Source of the DNA: an uncultured Faecalibacterium sp.
Lineage (GTDB): Bacteria > Bacillota > Clostridia > Oscillospirales > Ruminococcaceae
NCBI GenBank assembly: GCA_934526125.1
Contig: CAKSZU010000076.1
Span: 1 to 9,647, forward strand
DNA length: 9,647 bases
Reading direction: 5' to 3'
Positions 1 through 6,725 of this stretch are shown here, piece after piece. The translations under genes and the position numbers were made by a program. How positions within the stretch are numbered: the first letter of the stretch is position 1; every line of letters starts with the position of its first letter. The notes under the pieces were generated by a model. That model did no database searches, had not been told where the DNA came from, and was given only the letters and a program-made list of their open reading frames with translations.

Positions 1-98
1 TCCAACACGAAAATAGGTTCCGTTCAAGTTTTTCGATATTGTTCAATTTTCAAGGTCCTGTGCGCCTCAGCCTCTCAGCTGACAGCTTGGTTATTTTA
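1..98 (-). other. Probable rRNA operon leader running off the left edge
   Basis: Read on the minus strand, the bases downstream of the promoter at 93-121 contain the phrase ACCTTGAAAATTGAACAA (about 39-56). It resembles the phrase found in leaders and spacers of many Firmicute rRNA operons. No coding frame makes sense here. I infer that a 16S rRNA gene (or another stable RNA) begins just left of position 1, giving a leader of at least about 85 bases. No mature rRNA sequence is visible, so this rests on the leader phrase and the strong promoter only. Confidence 0.45.
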
Positions 99-121
99 TC
101 ACAGAAGCGATTTTTTGTCAA
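93..121 (-). promoter_or_regulatory. Strong sigma-A promoter pointing out of the left edge (rRNA-type)
   Basis: On the minus strand the -35 is a perfect TTGACA (116-121), the spacer is exactly 17 bases and the -10 is TAAAAT (93-98). The bases just upstream (about 123-142) are A-rich runs on the same strand, like an UP element. A near-consensus core plus an A-tract is what rRNA promoters of Firmicutes look like. It cannot serve sigF, which lies upstream of it. Its target is outside the window. Confidence 0.7.
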
Positions 122-203
122 GCACTTTTTGAAGTTTTTTCTCAGTTCTCAAAAGAACCAATCGAACTTCGTAAGTTTTTGTCAACTTTTTGCTGAAGCG
201 TTT

Positions 204-225
204 CTGTCAGACGTCCGCCTGACAG
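204..225. repeat. Short perfect inverted repeat between two promoters
   Basis: CTGTCAG (204-210) and CTGACAG (219-225) are perfect complements separated by 8 bases. On neither strand is it followed by a T run, so it is not a normal terminator. It could be a small protein-binding operator or chance. Confidence 0.35.
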
Positions 226-231
226 TAATGT

Positions 232-260
232 ATTTTAGCATAACCTCCGGCAAAAAGCAA
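232..260 (-). promoter_or_regulatory. Second candidate promoter in tandem, same direction
   Basis: Minus strand: TTGCTT (255-260), a 17-base spacer, then TAAAAT (232-237). It lies between the end of sigF and the stronger promoter at 93-121. Tandem promoters are common in front of rRNA operons. The -35 is weak, and the site stands alone as evidence. Confidence 0.35.
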
Positions 261-269
261 GCCTTTTTT
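252..269. terminator. Weak A/T-flanked hairpin after sigF, possible terminator
   Basis: AAAAAG (252-257) and CTTTTT (263-268) form a 6-bp stem around a 5-base loop. The stem is mostly A-T pairs, with the T run inside the stem. It lies about 37 bases past the sigF stop and could act in either direction. It is much weaker than the terminator at 1833-1873. No better terminator is visible for the spoIIA operon. Confidence 0.2.
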
Positions 270-305
270 CAATTTTTCTCCAGAAAATTCCGGTTTTTCT
301 TGTTT

Positions 306-977
306 TCACTCCTCCATCAGCTTTTCCCTCATCCGTTTCAGGATCTTCCGCTCCCGCCGGGAGATCTGCACCTGGGTCGTATGCAGCAGTCTGGCAGTCT
401 CGCTCTGGGTGCGGTTTGCATAAAAGCGCAGCCGGATCAGAAGCCTGTCCTCCGGGGGCAGGCTGTCCAACACTTCTTCCAGTCCGATCCGGTCGGCCAG
501 CTCTTCCTCCGGAGATTCCACGGGCAGATCCATCTGACGGTCGTTGTCCCCGTTTTCCGGTGTCAGGCTCAGGGCAGGCTGTGCCGCCTGAAGGGCGAGG
601 GTCACGTTCTCGATGCTCTCCCCCAGTTCCTCCGCCAGCTGAGAGAGGGCAGGCTCTGTCCCGGTAAGTTTCCGGTGCCGCTCCCGGGCCGCGTTGATCT
701 TCATGCCCAGCTCCTTCAGCGACCGGCTGACCTTGACGGTGCCCCCGTCCCGGAACAGCTTCTTGATCTCGCCCAGGATCACTGGGACGGCATAGGTTGA
801 AAAGCAGACCCCGCGCGCCGCATCGAATCCATCGGTCGCCTTGATCAGACCCATACAGCCTGCGCTGTACAGATCATCGTACTCGATGCCCCTGCCGCGG
901 AACCGTCCGGCGCAGGCATGCACTAAGCCCAGATTCTGTTCAATGAACTCGCTGCGCCGGGTCTTGTCCGATACCAT
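306..977 (-). CDS. sigF: RNA polymerase sporulation sigma factor SigF (short N-terminus)
   Basis: This 223-residue sigma-70 family protein is the first forespore-specific sigma factor of endospore formation. Region 2 is clear: DDLYSAGCMGL at 34-44, FDAARGVCFSTYAVP at 51-65, and KVSRSLKEL at 82-90, a block I recall as near-identical in SigF/SigG. Region 3 spans about 91-140. Region 4 ends in a helix-turn-helix (191-213, TQSETARLLHTTQVQISRRE). The ATG at 977 is chosen for the GAGGGA site upstream and because the protein aligns from there. It follows spoIIAB by 20 bases as the last gene of the operon. Compared with my memory of B. subtilis SigF (about 255 aa), roughly 26 N-terminal residues (region 1.2) are absent. 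Upstream codons in this frame, open to 1445, do not resemble them. SigG is an alternative by sequence, but the spoIIA context says SigF. Confidence 0.93.
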   Translation of the reverse strand: MVSDKTRRSEFIEQNLGLVHACAGRFRGRGIEYDDLYSAGCMGLIKATDGFDAARGVCFSTYAVPVILGEIKKLFRDGGTVKVSRSLKELGMKINAARERHRKLTGTEPALSQLAEELGESIENVTLALQAAQPALSLTPENGDNDRQMDLPVESPEEELADRIGLEEVLDSLPPEDRLLIRLRFYANRTQSETARLLHTTQVQISRRERKILKRMREKLMEE

Positions 978-997
978 GGCTCTTCCCTCATTTCTAT

Positions 998-1438
998 TTA
1001 TGTAGAGGGTTTCTCGTCCAGACACTTGATCAGGGTGACACGGGTCCCTTTGCCCGGGGCAGAGCAGACACGGACCCGGTCCATGAAGCTCTGCATCACG
1101 GCGAACCCGAGACCGGAGCGTTCGCCGGGGTCTCCTGTAGTGAACAGCGGCTCCATAGCCTTCGGGATATCCGGGATCCCGATCCCCTGATCTGCCACCA
1201 CGATCTTTACCAGCCGCCCCGGGTAGACCGACAGGGTCATCGTGATGGGCCCCACGCGATCCGGGTAGGCATGGACAATGCAGTTGGTGACCGCCTCGGA
1301 CACAGCTGTTTTCAGGTCCGCCAGCTGCGCCACCGTGGGGTCGTACCGGGCCAGGAAGGCAGCGGCCGCGCCGCGGGCAAAGGCTTCGTTGGCACTGAGA
1401 GAATCGAACCGGATCTTTGCGGTGTTTTCTGGTTTCAT
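998..1438 (-). CDS. spoIIAB: Anti-sigma F factor SpoIIAB (serine kinase)
   Basis: 146 residues, the normal family length. It is a GHKL-fold ATPase that binds and silences SigF and phosphorylates SpoIIAA. Visible motifs are the N box SEAVTN (47-52, with E48 as the likely catalytic base and N52 for Mg), the G1 box DQGIGI (83-88) and the G2 region GERSGLGFAVM (105-115). The stretch EPLFTTGDPGERSG and the FMDRV near 118-122 match SpoIIAB rather than the related stress kinase RsbW. The ATG at 1438 has a GGAGGA site lying in the last codons of spoIIAA, and only 3 bases separate the two genes, so translation is probably coupled. In sporulating cells it acts in the cytoplasm before and after the polar septum forms, releasing SigF only in the forespore. 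Confidence 0.95.
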   Translation of the reverse strand: MKPENTAKIRFDSLSANEAFARGAAAAFLARYDPTVAQLADLKTAVSEAVTNCIVHAYPDRVGPITMTLSVYPGRLVKIVVADQGIGIPDIPKAMEPLFTTGDPGERSGLGFAVMQSFMDRVRVCSAPGKGTRVTLIKCLDEKPST

Positions 1439-1441
1439 CGA

Positions 1442-1768
1442 TCATTCCTCCTGTCCTGCCCCGCCGGTCTCTTCCGTGCAGGGGATCCCGGCCAGCCGGA
1501 GCACCTTCCGCAGCTGGTCCGGGGCATGCTGGATGCGAAGGGTCCCGCCAAGGCTGCGGGCGCAGCGCTGACGGCCCAGGATCAGCCCCACCCCCGAAGA
1601 ATCCATAAAGCCGACCCCGCCCAGATCCAGCACCAGGGTGCGGGGTGTGCGGGCCAGCAGTGCATCGTCCAGCTGGATCCGCAGACTCTGGGCGGCGTCA
1701 TGATCGATCTCGCCCGCCAGATAGGCATAAAGCAGATCATCCGCTGCGCTGAAGGTCACGGTTGCCAT
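1442..1768 (-). CDS. spoIIAA: Anti-sigma F factor antagonist SpoIIAA (STAS domain)
   Basis: A single STAS domain of 108 residues. It frees SigF by binding SpoIIAB when dephosphorylated by SpoIIE. The motif FMDSSGVGLILGR (54-66) contains the kinase target: by alignment with B. subtilis Ser58 this should be Ser57, the first Ser after Asp56. AGEIDH (18-23) is the usual strand-turn of the family. I start at the ATG at 1768 because GGGAGGAAAG lies 7 bases upstream and homology begins there. An earlier in-frame ATG (1882) would read through the terminator at 1833-1873 and adds 38 residues unlike the family. First gene of the spoIIA operon. I see no convincing sigma-H or Spo0A site in the roughly 65 bases upstream. 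Confidence 0.94.
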   Translation of the reverse strand: MATVTFSAADDLLYAYLAGEIDHDAAQSLRIQLDDALLARTPRTLVLDLGGVGFMDSSGVGLILGRQRCARSLGGTLRIQHAPDQLRKVLRLAGIPCTEETGGAGQEE

Positions 1769-1832
1769 CTTCTTTCCTCCCATCTCGTCCGGCTCCGGGT
1801 CCTGTCCTTTTTCTTCCGGAAATCCGGACAGC

Positions 1833-1873
1833 AAAAAAGAGCCTGTACACTTTTGGATCAGTGTACAGGCTCT
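1833..1873 (-). terminator. Strong rho-independent terminator of the valS operon
   Basis: The arms at 1838-1850 and 1861-1873 form a perfect 13-bp stem with a 10-base loop. On the minus strand it is followed by six T (1833-1838, the first shared with the stem). It lies about 30 bases past the stop of the folC-like gene and just before spoIIAA. It therefore ends the valS-vanZ-folC transcript and insulates spoIIA. On the plus strand no T run follows. Confidence 0.92.
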
Positions 1874-1902
1874 CCGGTGCATATTTTAGAAAAGGGTGTC
1901 GG

Positions 1903-3168
1903 TCAGCGGTTTTCCAGCAGGGCGGCGGCTTCCAGCGCGATGGCCTCTCCGCCGCAGATCAGGAGTCCGCGGCGGCTGTTGGCACCGGCAAGCTTCACGG
2001 CTTCGTCCAGACTGGTGCAGAGCTCTGCGTCAAAGTGATACCGGGCCTTTTCCAGCAGGCGTTCGGTCAGCGCGGCTTCCGTGCCCGCCGGAGTGACGAG
2101 GAAGACCTTATCAAAGGGGTTCTCGCTCATGCCGGGCATGGCTTTCTTGTCCTTCTTCTGTTCCTCCGGGGTCAGGCCGCTCTCCAGTGCGGAGAAGAAG
2201 GCTTCGGCCCCATCCTCCTCGGTCAGGCCGATGACGGCGCTCAGGTGGCGCACCCGGGCCATATTGAGGACGCGGAGCAGCGCCATGGCCTGCTGCGGGG
2301 TGCGGCAGGCATCCAGGATGACCAGCGGGCGCTGGCTCAGCACCCGGATGCTGCTGCGGTTTTCCACGGCAGCCAGACCTTCCAGGATCGCTTCATCGGA
2401 GATGTCGAAGCCCTTCTTGCAGAGAGCCAGGGCCAGCTCCACGGCAACGGCCGCGCTTCCGGCGGCATGACGGCCCAGGAAGGCCAGCGGCACGGTGTAC
2501 CCGCCGTAATCCACACGGCTGGCGAACTTTTCCGCCTCCAGGAAGGTGATGTCGTCCGGGTCCGGGACCACCAGTTCGCAGTCCGCTTTTCCGGCCGCTA
2601 CGATCAGCTCGCTGAGGACGGCCTTGGGCTGCTCCGGTGCCGTGACGCAGATGCTCCCCTTCCGCATGACGCCTGCGGCCAGCGCCGCCGACCGCTCCAC
2701 CGAGCTGCTGACGCCGTCGGGCCCGATGGCCGTCACGGCGCAGACCGGCATCAGGGGCAGGGCCTCCGCCAGACCGGCGTCCGGCAGCTCCACCACGGCC
2801 AGCTTGCAGCCGGCAGCACCGAAGCAGCGGGCCGCAGCGGCCAGTTCTGCAGCCGCGCGGGGCAGGGTCTCCCGCCCGCTCAGGACCTCCGCGGTCTGGG
2901 CAAACAGCTCCGGGTCCACCGGGGCACTGTTCACTTTGATCCGGGCCGAGAGGGGCTCGCATCCGGCGTGGTAGCTGCCGGTGACGTAACCGGCGGCTTT
3001 CAGCACCGCTGCCGTGAGCGCGGCGGCGGCAGTCTTGCCCGCCGTACCGGCCACACCCACATACTCCACCCGCCCGGCCTGGGCAGACAGGGCCTCCTGC
3101 AGCTGCCGGGCCGGGGCAAAGCCCTCCGGCAGGGCAGAAAAATAGGCATTTGCCTGTTCAATGGTCAT
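1903..3168 (-). CDS. Divergent FolC-like Mur ligase family protein
   Basis: 421 residues, close to the length of folylpolyglutamate/dihydrofolate synthase (FolC). Folding landmarks appear in FolC order: the P-loop AGTAGKT (40-46), the SARIKVN stretch (74-80), an IGPD element (148-151), the GRHAAGSAAVAVELA segment (232-246, FolC G-x-H-Q-x-x-N-A), ILEGLAAV (261-268), VILDACRTP (283-291) and a C-terminal LLICGGEAI (402-410). Location after valS is also typical of folC. However, signature residues differ. The P-loop lacks the usual Asn (GTNGKG/S). The glycine-rich GLGGRxDATN loop is replaced by ELPDAG (127-132). The DH of the middle motif is DG. The GAHNP box reads ACRTP. Ligase activity is therefore doubtful: it may be a divergent FolC, a different Mur-type ligase or an inactive relative. 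The ATG at 3168 has GAGGA about 8 bases upstream and lies 4 bases after the vanZ-like gene. Confidence 0.75.
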   Translation of the reverse strand: MTIEQANAYFSALPEGFAPARQLQEALSAQAGRVEYVGVAGTAGKTAAAALTAAVLKAAGYVTGSYHAGCEPLSARIKVNSAPVDPELFAQTAEVLSGRETLPRAAAELAAAARCFGAAGCKLAVVELPDAGLAEALPLMPVCAVTAIGPDGVSSSVERSAALAAGVMRKGSICVTAPEQPKAVLSELIVAAGKADCELVVPDPDDITFLEAEKFASRVDYGGYTVPLAFLGRHAAGSAAVAVELALALCKKGFDISDEAILEGLAAVENRSSIRVLSQRPLVILDACRTPQQAMALLRVLNMARVRHLSAVIGLTEEDGAEAFFSALESGLTPEEQKKDKKAMPGMSENPFDKVFLVTPAGTEAALTERLLEKARYHFDAELCTSLDEAVKLAGANSRRGLLICGGEAIALEAAALLENR

Positions 3169-3172
3169 TGCG

Positions 3173-3682
3173 TCATTCCTCGTTTCGATGTTTGTAGAGC
3201 AGGATGCACATCCGGATCAGCCCCAGCAAGATGAGCCCCACAACAAGGCCGGTCAGGACGCCGGAAAAATCGATCCAGACATCCGTGACCTGTCCGCTGC
3301 GGCCCGGCACGAAGAGCTGGATGGTCTCATCGGTCAGGGCTGTGAGCAGGCCGCCCAGTATAGGCCAGGACACATGCTTGAAGAAGTGCCGGGTGTACAC
3401 CCGCAGGCAGAGCATCAGCAGGAAGCCCTCCAGCATATACTCGCTGAAATGGGCCAGCTTCCGGACGATGTGCATGGTGAGCCGGTCGGCGGCGCCGGGC
3501 AGGCCCAGCCGCCGCAGGATGCCCTGCATCAGGCCGAGCACCCGCCCGCTGGAACCCTCTGACACCTCCGCGATCTGCAGGGAGTTGGAAAAGATGAACC
3601 AGATGCAGCCGATCAGGGCTGCGGTAAAGAGTACCCGCCCCGCAAGGACCCACGGGGAGGTGCGCTTTTCAAGCTCTGCCAT
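3173..3682 (-). CDS. VanZ-like membrane protein
   Basis: 169 residues with four likely membrane segments (about 11-31, 77-95, 104-123, 139-163). VanZ family marks are FSNSL (31-35), RKLAHFSEY (74-82), DETIQLFVPGRSG (118-130), and D134/D138 followed by G141 in the last helix. VanZ of the vancomycin cluster gives low-level teicoplanin resistance, but most chromosomal members have no assigned role. Nothing here suggests a van cluster. The start ATG (3682) lies 3 bases after the valS stop, with no clear Shine-Dalgarno site, so it is probably translated by coupling to valS. It sits inside the T-box-controlled valS transcript. I do not know its function. Confidence 0.85.
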   Translation of the reverse strand: MAELEKRTSPWVLAGRVLFTAALIGCIWFIFSNSLQIAEVSEGSSGRVLGLMQGILRRLGLPGAADRLTMHIVRKLAHFSEYMLEGFLLMLCLRVYTRHFFKHVSWPILGGLLTALTDETIQLFVPGRSGQVTDVWIDFSGVLTGLVVGLILLGLIRMCILLYKHRNEE

Positions 3683-3685
3683 CCG

Positions 3686-6391
3686 TCAGCCCAGAGCCTT
3701 GATGCTCTGCTCAATGTTGGCCAGCTTGCTCTGGCTGTTGGCATGCTTTGCGCGGATCTCCTCCACCAGGGCGGCGGGAGCGCGCTCCACGAACTTGGGG
3801 TTGGCCAGCTGGTTTGCGAACATGGCCAGCTCTTTTTCTGCCTTGGCCTTTTCCTTATTCAGACGGGCCAGCTCCTTGTCGCGGTCGATCAGCTCCATCA
3901 TGGGGATGAAGCCGCGGGCCGCATGGGTGGACACCTGCACCATGCCGTCGGTGCTGCCCTCGTACTTTTCGGTAAAAGTCACATCGGTGGCAAAGGCGAA
4001 TTTGGCCAGATAGACCTGTGCCTTCTCAAAGGGAGCCGCGTCGGCGGTCTCGATGATCATGCTGGTCTTCTTGGCTGGGTGGACATTCATCTCGGTGCGC
4101 ATGGTACGCACAGCCTTGATATAGTCCATGACCTTCTCAAAGGCTTCCTCTTCCTCGGTCCAGTTGTGGGCCGCGTCGAAGGTGGGCCAGCTCTGGGTCA
4201 TGATGGTCTCGGCAGAGCCGGGCAGGGCCTGATACAGCTCCTCGGTGATGAAGGGCATGAAGGGATGCAGCAGCTTCAGGGCCTTGTCCAGCACATACAC
4301 CAGCACACGGCGGGCGGTATCGGCCTGCTCGGCATCGCCGGAGTTCAGACGGGGCTTTGCGATCTCGATGAACCAGTCGCAATAGACGTCCCAGATGAAG
4401 CTGTTGATCTTGGCAGCGGCCAGACCCATCTCGTAGTGGTCGAGGTTGTCCGTCATGGCACCGGCCACCTGATTCAGCTTGGTCAGCACCCACTTATCGC
4501 TCATATCCAGCTTGCTCTCCTCGGGCAGGCCGGGCTGGAAGTCCTCGGGCAGGTTCATCAGCACGAAGCGGGTAGCGTTCCACAGCTTATTGGCAAAGTT
4601 GCGGGCAGCCTCCACCTTCTTCTCGCTGTAACGCATATCGTTGCCGGGGGTGGAGCCGTCCAGCAGCATGAAGCGCAGGGCATCCGCGCCGTACTTGGCG
4701 ATGACCTCCAGCGGGTCGATGCCGTTGCCCAGGCTCTTGGACATCTTGCGGCCCTGGCTGTCGCGGACGATGCCGTGGATGCAGACGGTGTCAAAAGGTG
4801 CCTTGCCGGTGTAGGCCAGGCCGGAGAAGATCATGCGGCTGACCCAGAAACCGATGATGTCGTAGCCGGTGACCAGGGTGTTGGTGGGGTAGAAATACTT
4901 CAGGTCTGCGCTGTCCTCATTGGGCCAGCCCAGGGTGCTGAAAGGCCACAGTGCGGAGGAGAACCAGGTGTCCAGCGTGTCGGGGTCCTGGGTGAAGTGG
5001 GTGCCGCCGCACTTGGGGCAGACAGACGGCATCGCCTTGGCCACCACGGTCTCGCCGCAGTCGTCGCAGTAGTAGGCCGGGATCTGGTGGCCCCACCACA
5101 GCTGACGGCTGATGCACCAGTCGCGGGTGTTTTTCATCCAGTTGATATAGTTCTTGGTAAAGCGCTCGGGCACGAACTTGATGTCGCCCTTCTCCACGCT
5201 CTCGATGGCGGGCTTTGCCAGCGGCTCCATCTTGACGAACCACTGCTTGGAGACCATGGGCTCAATGGTGGAGTGGCAGCGGTAGCAGGTGCCCACTTCG
5301 TGCTTCAGGGGCTCGATCTCCTTCAGGAAACCGCCCTCCTTCAGGTCGGCCAGGATGGCCTTGCGGGCTTCCAGCGTGGTCATGCCGGCATACTTGCCGC
5401 AGTCCAGCACCTGGGGCTCGTTGACGGTGTTCTTGCCTGCGGCAAACAGGGCATCGGCAGCGGCCTTGTCGGCAGCACCGGTCATGCGGCCGTCGTAGGT
5501 GAACACCCGGACGATGGGCAGATCATGGCGCAGACCCACTTCAAAGTCGTTGGGGTCGTGGGCGGGGGTGATCTTGACGACACCGGTGCCCTTGGTCATA
5601 TCGGCGTGTTCGTCGCAGACGATGGGGATCTCCTTGTTCAGCAGGGGCAGGATGACATGGCAGCCGTGGAGGTGGGCATAGCGGGGGTCCTCCCCGTTGA
5701 TGGCCACAGCGGTATCGCCCAGCATGGTCTCGGGACGGGTGGTGGCCAGCTCCAGCATCTCGCCGGTCTCCTTGACCGGGTAGAGCAGGTGCCAGAAATT
5801 GCCATCCTTCTCCTCATACTCCACCTCGGCATCGGAGATGGAGGTGTTGCAGTGGGGGCACCAGTTGACCATCCGGTTGCCGCGGTAGATCAGCTTCTTG
5901 TCGTACAGACGCACGAACACTTCCTTGACGGCATCGGAGCAGCCCTCATCCATGGTGAAGCGCTCCCGCTGCCAGTCGCAGCTGGTGCCCAGCTTCTTCA
6001 GCTGGCTGACGATCCGGTTGCCGTACTTGGTCTTCCAGTCCCAGGCGCGCTCCAGGAAGCCGTCGCGGCCCACCATCTCCTTGGTCAGGCCCTCGGCCCG
6101 CATGGCCTCCACGACCTTGGCCTCGGTGGCGATGGATGCATGGTCGGTGCCGGGCACCCACAGGGCGGCGTAGCCCTGCATCCGCTTGGTGCGGATGAGT
6201 ACATCCTGCATGGTGTTATCCAGCGCATGGCCCATATGGAGCTGACCGGTGACGTTCGGGGGCGGCATGACGATGGTGTAGGGTTTCTTGTCGGGGTCTG
6301 CTTCGGTGTGGAAGCAGCCGCCGTCCAGCCAGAACTGGTAGATGCGGTCTTCCACCTGGCTGGGATCGTACTGTTTTGCAAGTTCTTTCAT
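3686..6391 (-). CDS. valS: Valyl-tRNA synthetase
   Basis: 901 residues, a normal bacterial length. It is a class I synthetase that charges tRNA-Val. Landmarks are PPPNVTGQLHMGHALDNT (43-60) with the HIGH signature as HMGH (52-55), the CP1 editing domain with TTRPETMLGDTAVA (217-230), CISRQLWWGHQIP (426-438), GRKMSKSLGN (547-556) with KMSKS, and DYxKAVRTMR-type anticodon domain sequence near the C-terminus. A lysine/glutamate-rich tRNA-binding coiled coil occupies about the last 70 residues. Two CxxC pairs (443/446 and 458/461) could hold zinc. I start at 6391 because GGGAGG lies 6 bases upstream. The in-frame upstream ATG at 6469 lies in the T-box leader and would add 26 unrelated residues. 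First gene of valS-vanZ-folC. Confidence 0.97.
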   Translation of the reverse strand: MKELAKQYDPSQVEDRIYQFWLDGGCFHTEADPDKKPYTIVMPPPNVTGQLHMGHALDNTMQDVLIRTKRMQGYAALWVPGTDHASIATEAKVVEAMRAEGLTKEMVGRDGFLERAWDWKTKYGNRIVSQLKKLGTSCDWQRERFTMDEGCSDAVKEVFVRLYDKKLIYRGNRMVNWCPHCNTSISDAEVEYEEKDGNFWHLLYPVKETGEMLELATTRPETMLGDTAVAINGEDPRYAHLHGCHVILPLLNKEIPIVCDEHADMTKGTGVVKITPAHDPNDFEVGLRHDLPIVRVFTYDGRMTGAADKAAADALFAAGKNTVNEPQVLDCGKYAGMTTLEARKAILADLKEGGFLKEIEPLKHEVGTCYRCHSTIEPMVSKQWFVKMEPLAKPAIESVEKGDIKFVPERFTKNYINWMKNTRDWCISRQLWWGHQIPAYYCDDCGETVVAKAMPSVCPKCGGTHFTQDPDTLDTWFSSALWPFSTLGWPNEDSADLKYFYPTNTLVTGYDIIGFWVSRMIFSGLAYTGKAPFDTVCIHGIVRDSQGRKMSKSLGNGIDPLEVIAKYGADALRFMLLDGSTPGNDMRYSEKKVEAARNFANKLWNATRFVLMNLPEDFQPGLPEESKLDMSDKWVLTKLNQVAGAMTDNLDHYEMGLAAAKINSFIWDVYCDWFIEIAKPRLNSGDAEQADTARRVLVYVLDKALKLLHPFMPFITEELYQALPGSAETIMTQSWPTFDAAHNWTEEEEAFEKVMDYIKAVRTMRTEMNVHPAKKTSMIIETADAAPFEKAQVYLAKFAFATDVTFTEKYEGSTDGMVQVSTHAARGFIPMMELIDRDKELARLNKEKAKAEKELAMFANQLANPKFVERAPAALVEEIRAKHANSQSKLANIEQSIKALG

Positions 6392-6397
6392 GAGGAA

Positions 6398-6403
6398 CCT
6401 CCC
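6398..6403 (-). promoter_or_regulatory. valS ribosome binding site, decides the start
   Basis: GGGAGG on the minus strand is placed 6 bases before the ATG at 6391. It lies downstream of the leader terminator, so translation can begin only on read-through transcripts. This rules out the upstream ATG at 6469. Confidence 0.85.
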
Positions 6404-6420
6404 AAAAGTGTAATGGAGTG

Positions 6421-6683
6421 GGACGAAAAAAGCCGCCCCACGGAACGTTCCATGGGACGGCTGTAACATTTACATACCGCGGTACCACCCAAATTGCACA
6501 GCGCCGAAAGGCCCTGTGCCCCTTGATGCCCCTGTAACGTGGAGCAGCTCCGGGGACGACTACTGATTTCACCGCCCCAGCTCAAAAGTGACAGCGCACC
6601 GCCGCGTTCTTACCGGCTTTCACCTGCCCCGGCTCTCTGGAAAAGCCGCCTGCGGTGCGCACTCTTTTTCATCGCATTTATAC
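6421..6683 (-). ncRNA. T-box riboswitch (valine, GUC specifier) upstream of valS
   Basis: On the minus strand the conserved T-box TGGGTGGTACCGCGG occupies 6477-6491. Stem I is readable. The base helix is AAAAG/CUUUU. The specifier loop has AGUG on the 5' side and CUGUCA on the 3' side, so the specifier codon is GUC (6590-6592), valine. The middle helix is CGCACCGC/GCGGUGCG. The apical part holds AGAGAG and GGUGAAAGCC, typical of the distal tRNA-elbow contact. Stem III is GCACAG...CTGTGC. The UGGU in the T-box bulge suits a tRNA ending ACCA, as tRNA-Val does. Uncharged tRNA-Val should favour the antiterminator and so raise valS expression. The codon assignment is my manual fold. Confidence 0.95.
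6426..6462 (-). terminator. Conditional terminator of the valS T-box leader
   Basis: The arms at 6431-6446 and 6447-6462 are inverted repeats of 16 bases (two G-U pairs; the centre must open to form a loop). On the minus strand they are followed by six T (6426-6431). The 5' arm contains GTCCC, which can instead pair with the GGG of the T-box to form the antiterminator. This is the switch element of the riboswitch. Confidence 0.92.
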
Positions 6684-6687
6684 AAAG

Positions 6688-6716
6688 AATATAACGTTTT
6701 TTGGGCGTTTTGTCAA
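6688..6716 (-). promoter_or_regulatory. Promoter of the valS operon
   Basis: Minus strand: TTGACA (6711-6716), a 17-base spacer, then TATATT (6688-6693). This is nearly perfect sigma-A consensus. Transcription should start near 6681, just before Stem I of the T-box. The -35 lies 9 bases past the stop of the preceding gene. Confidence 0.9.
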
Positions 6717-6725
6717 TCTCTTTTT

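Noticed and set aside
157..185. A third outward promoter using the perfect TTGACA at 180-185 (minus strand)
   Set aside because: At 16 to 18 bases downstream there is only ATTGGT-like sequence, which matches the -10 consensus poorly.
39..800. An open frame of 253 residues starting in the AT-rich left end
   Set aside because: It begins in the promoter/leader region with phenylalanine-rich low-complexity sequence and then runs antisense to sigF. No ribosome binding site or family match.
306..1445. A longer sigF reading frame starting at 1445 (379 residues)
   Set aside because: Its first 156 codons overlap spoIIAB in another frame, with biased composition and no resemblance to sigma factors. 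The ATG at 977 has a ribosome binding site and starts the homology.
1442..1768. Reading the spoIIA genes as an rsbV-rsbW-sigB stress operon
   Set aside because: The order is the same, but the EPLFTT..ERSG stretch of the kinase and the KVSRSLKEL block of the sigma factor are those of SpoIIAB and SigF.
1781..1810. A possible sigma-H promoter for spoIIA (minus strand AAAGGACAG, 12 bases, GACGAGATG)
   Set aside because: The -35 part and spacing fit loosely, but the -10 part lacks GAAT and the start would fall on the ribosome binding site. Spo0A boxes were not seen either.
1762..3234. A 490-residue open frame on the plus strand
   Set aside because: It is antisense to the folC-like gene and crosses the terminator at 1833-1873. 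No recognisable domain.
3173..3682. A glycopeptide resistance locus because of the VanZ-like gene
   Set aside because: No vanH, vanA, vanX or vanS/R-like gene lies nearby, and VanZ-like genes are widespread on Firmicute chromosomes without resistance roles.
3743..6466. A 907-residue open frame on the plus strand
   Set aside because: It is antisense to valS, rich in G, H, V and L, and unlike any family I know. Such shadows are common opposite high-GC genes.
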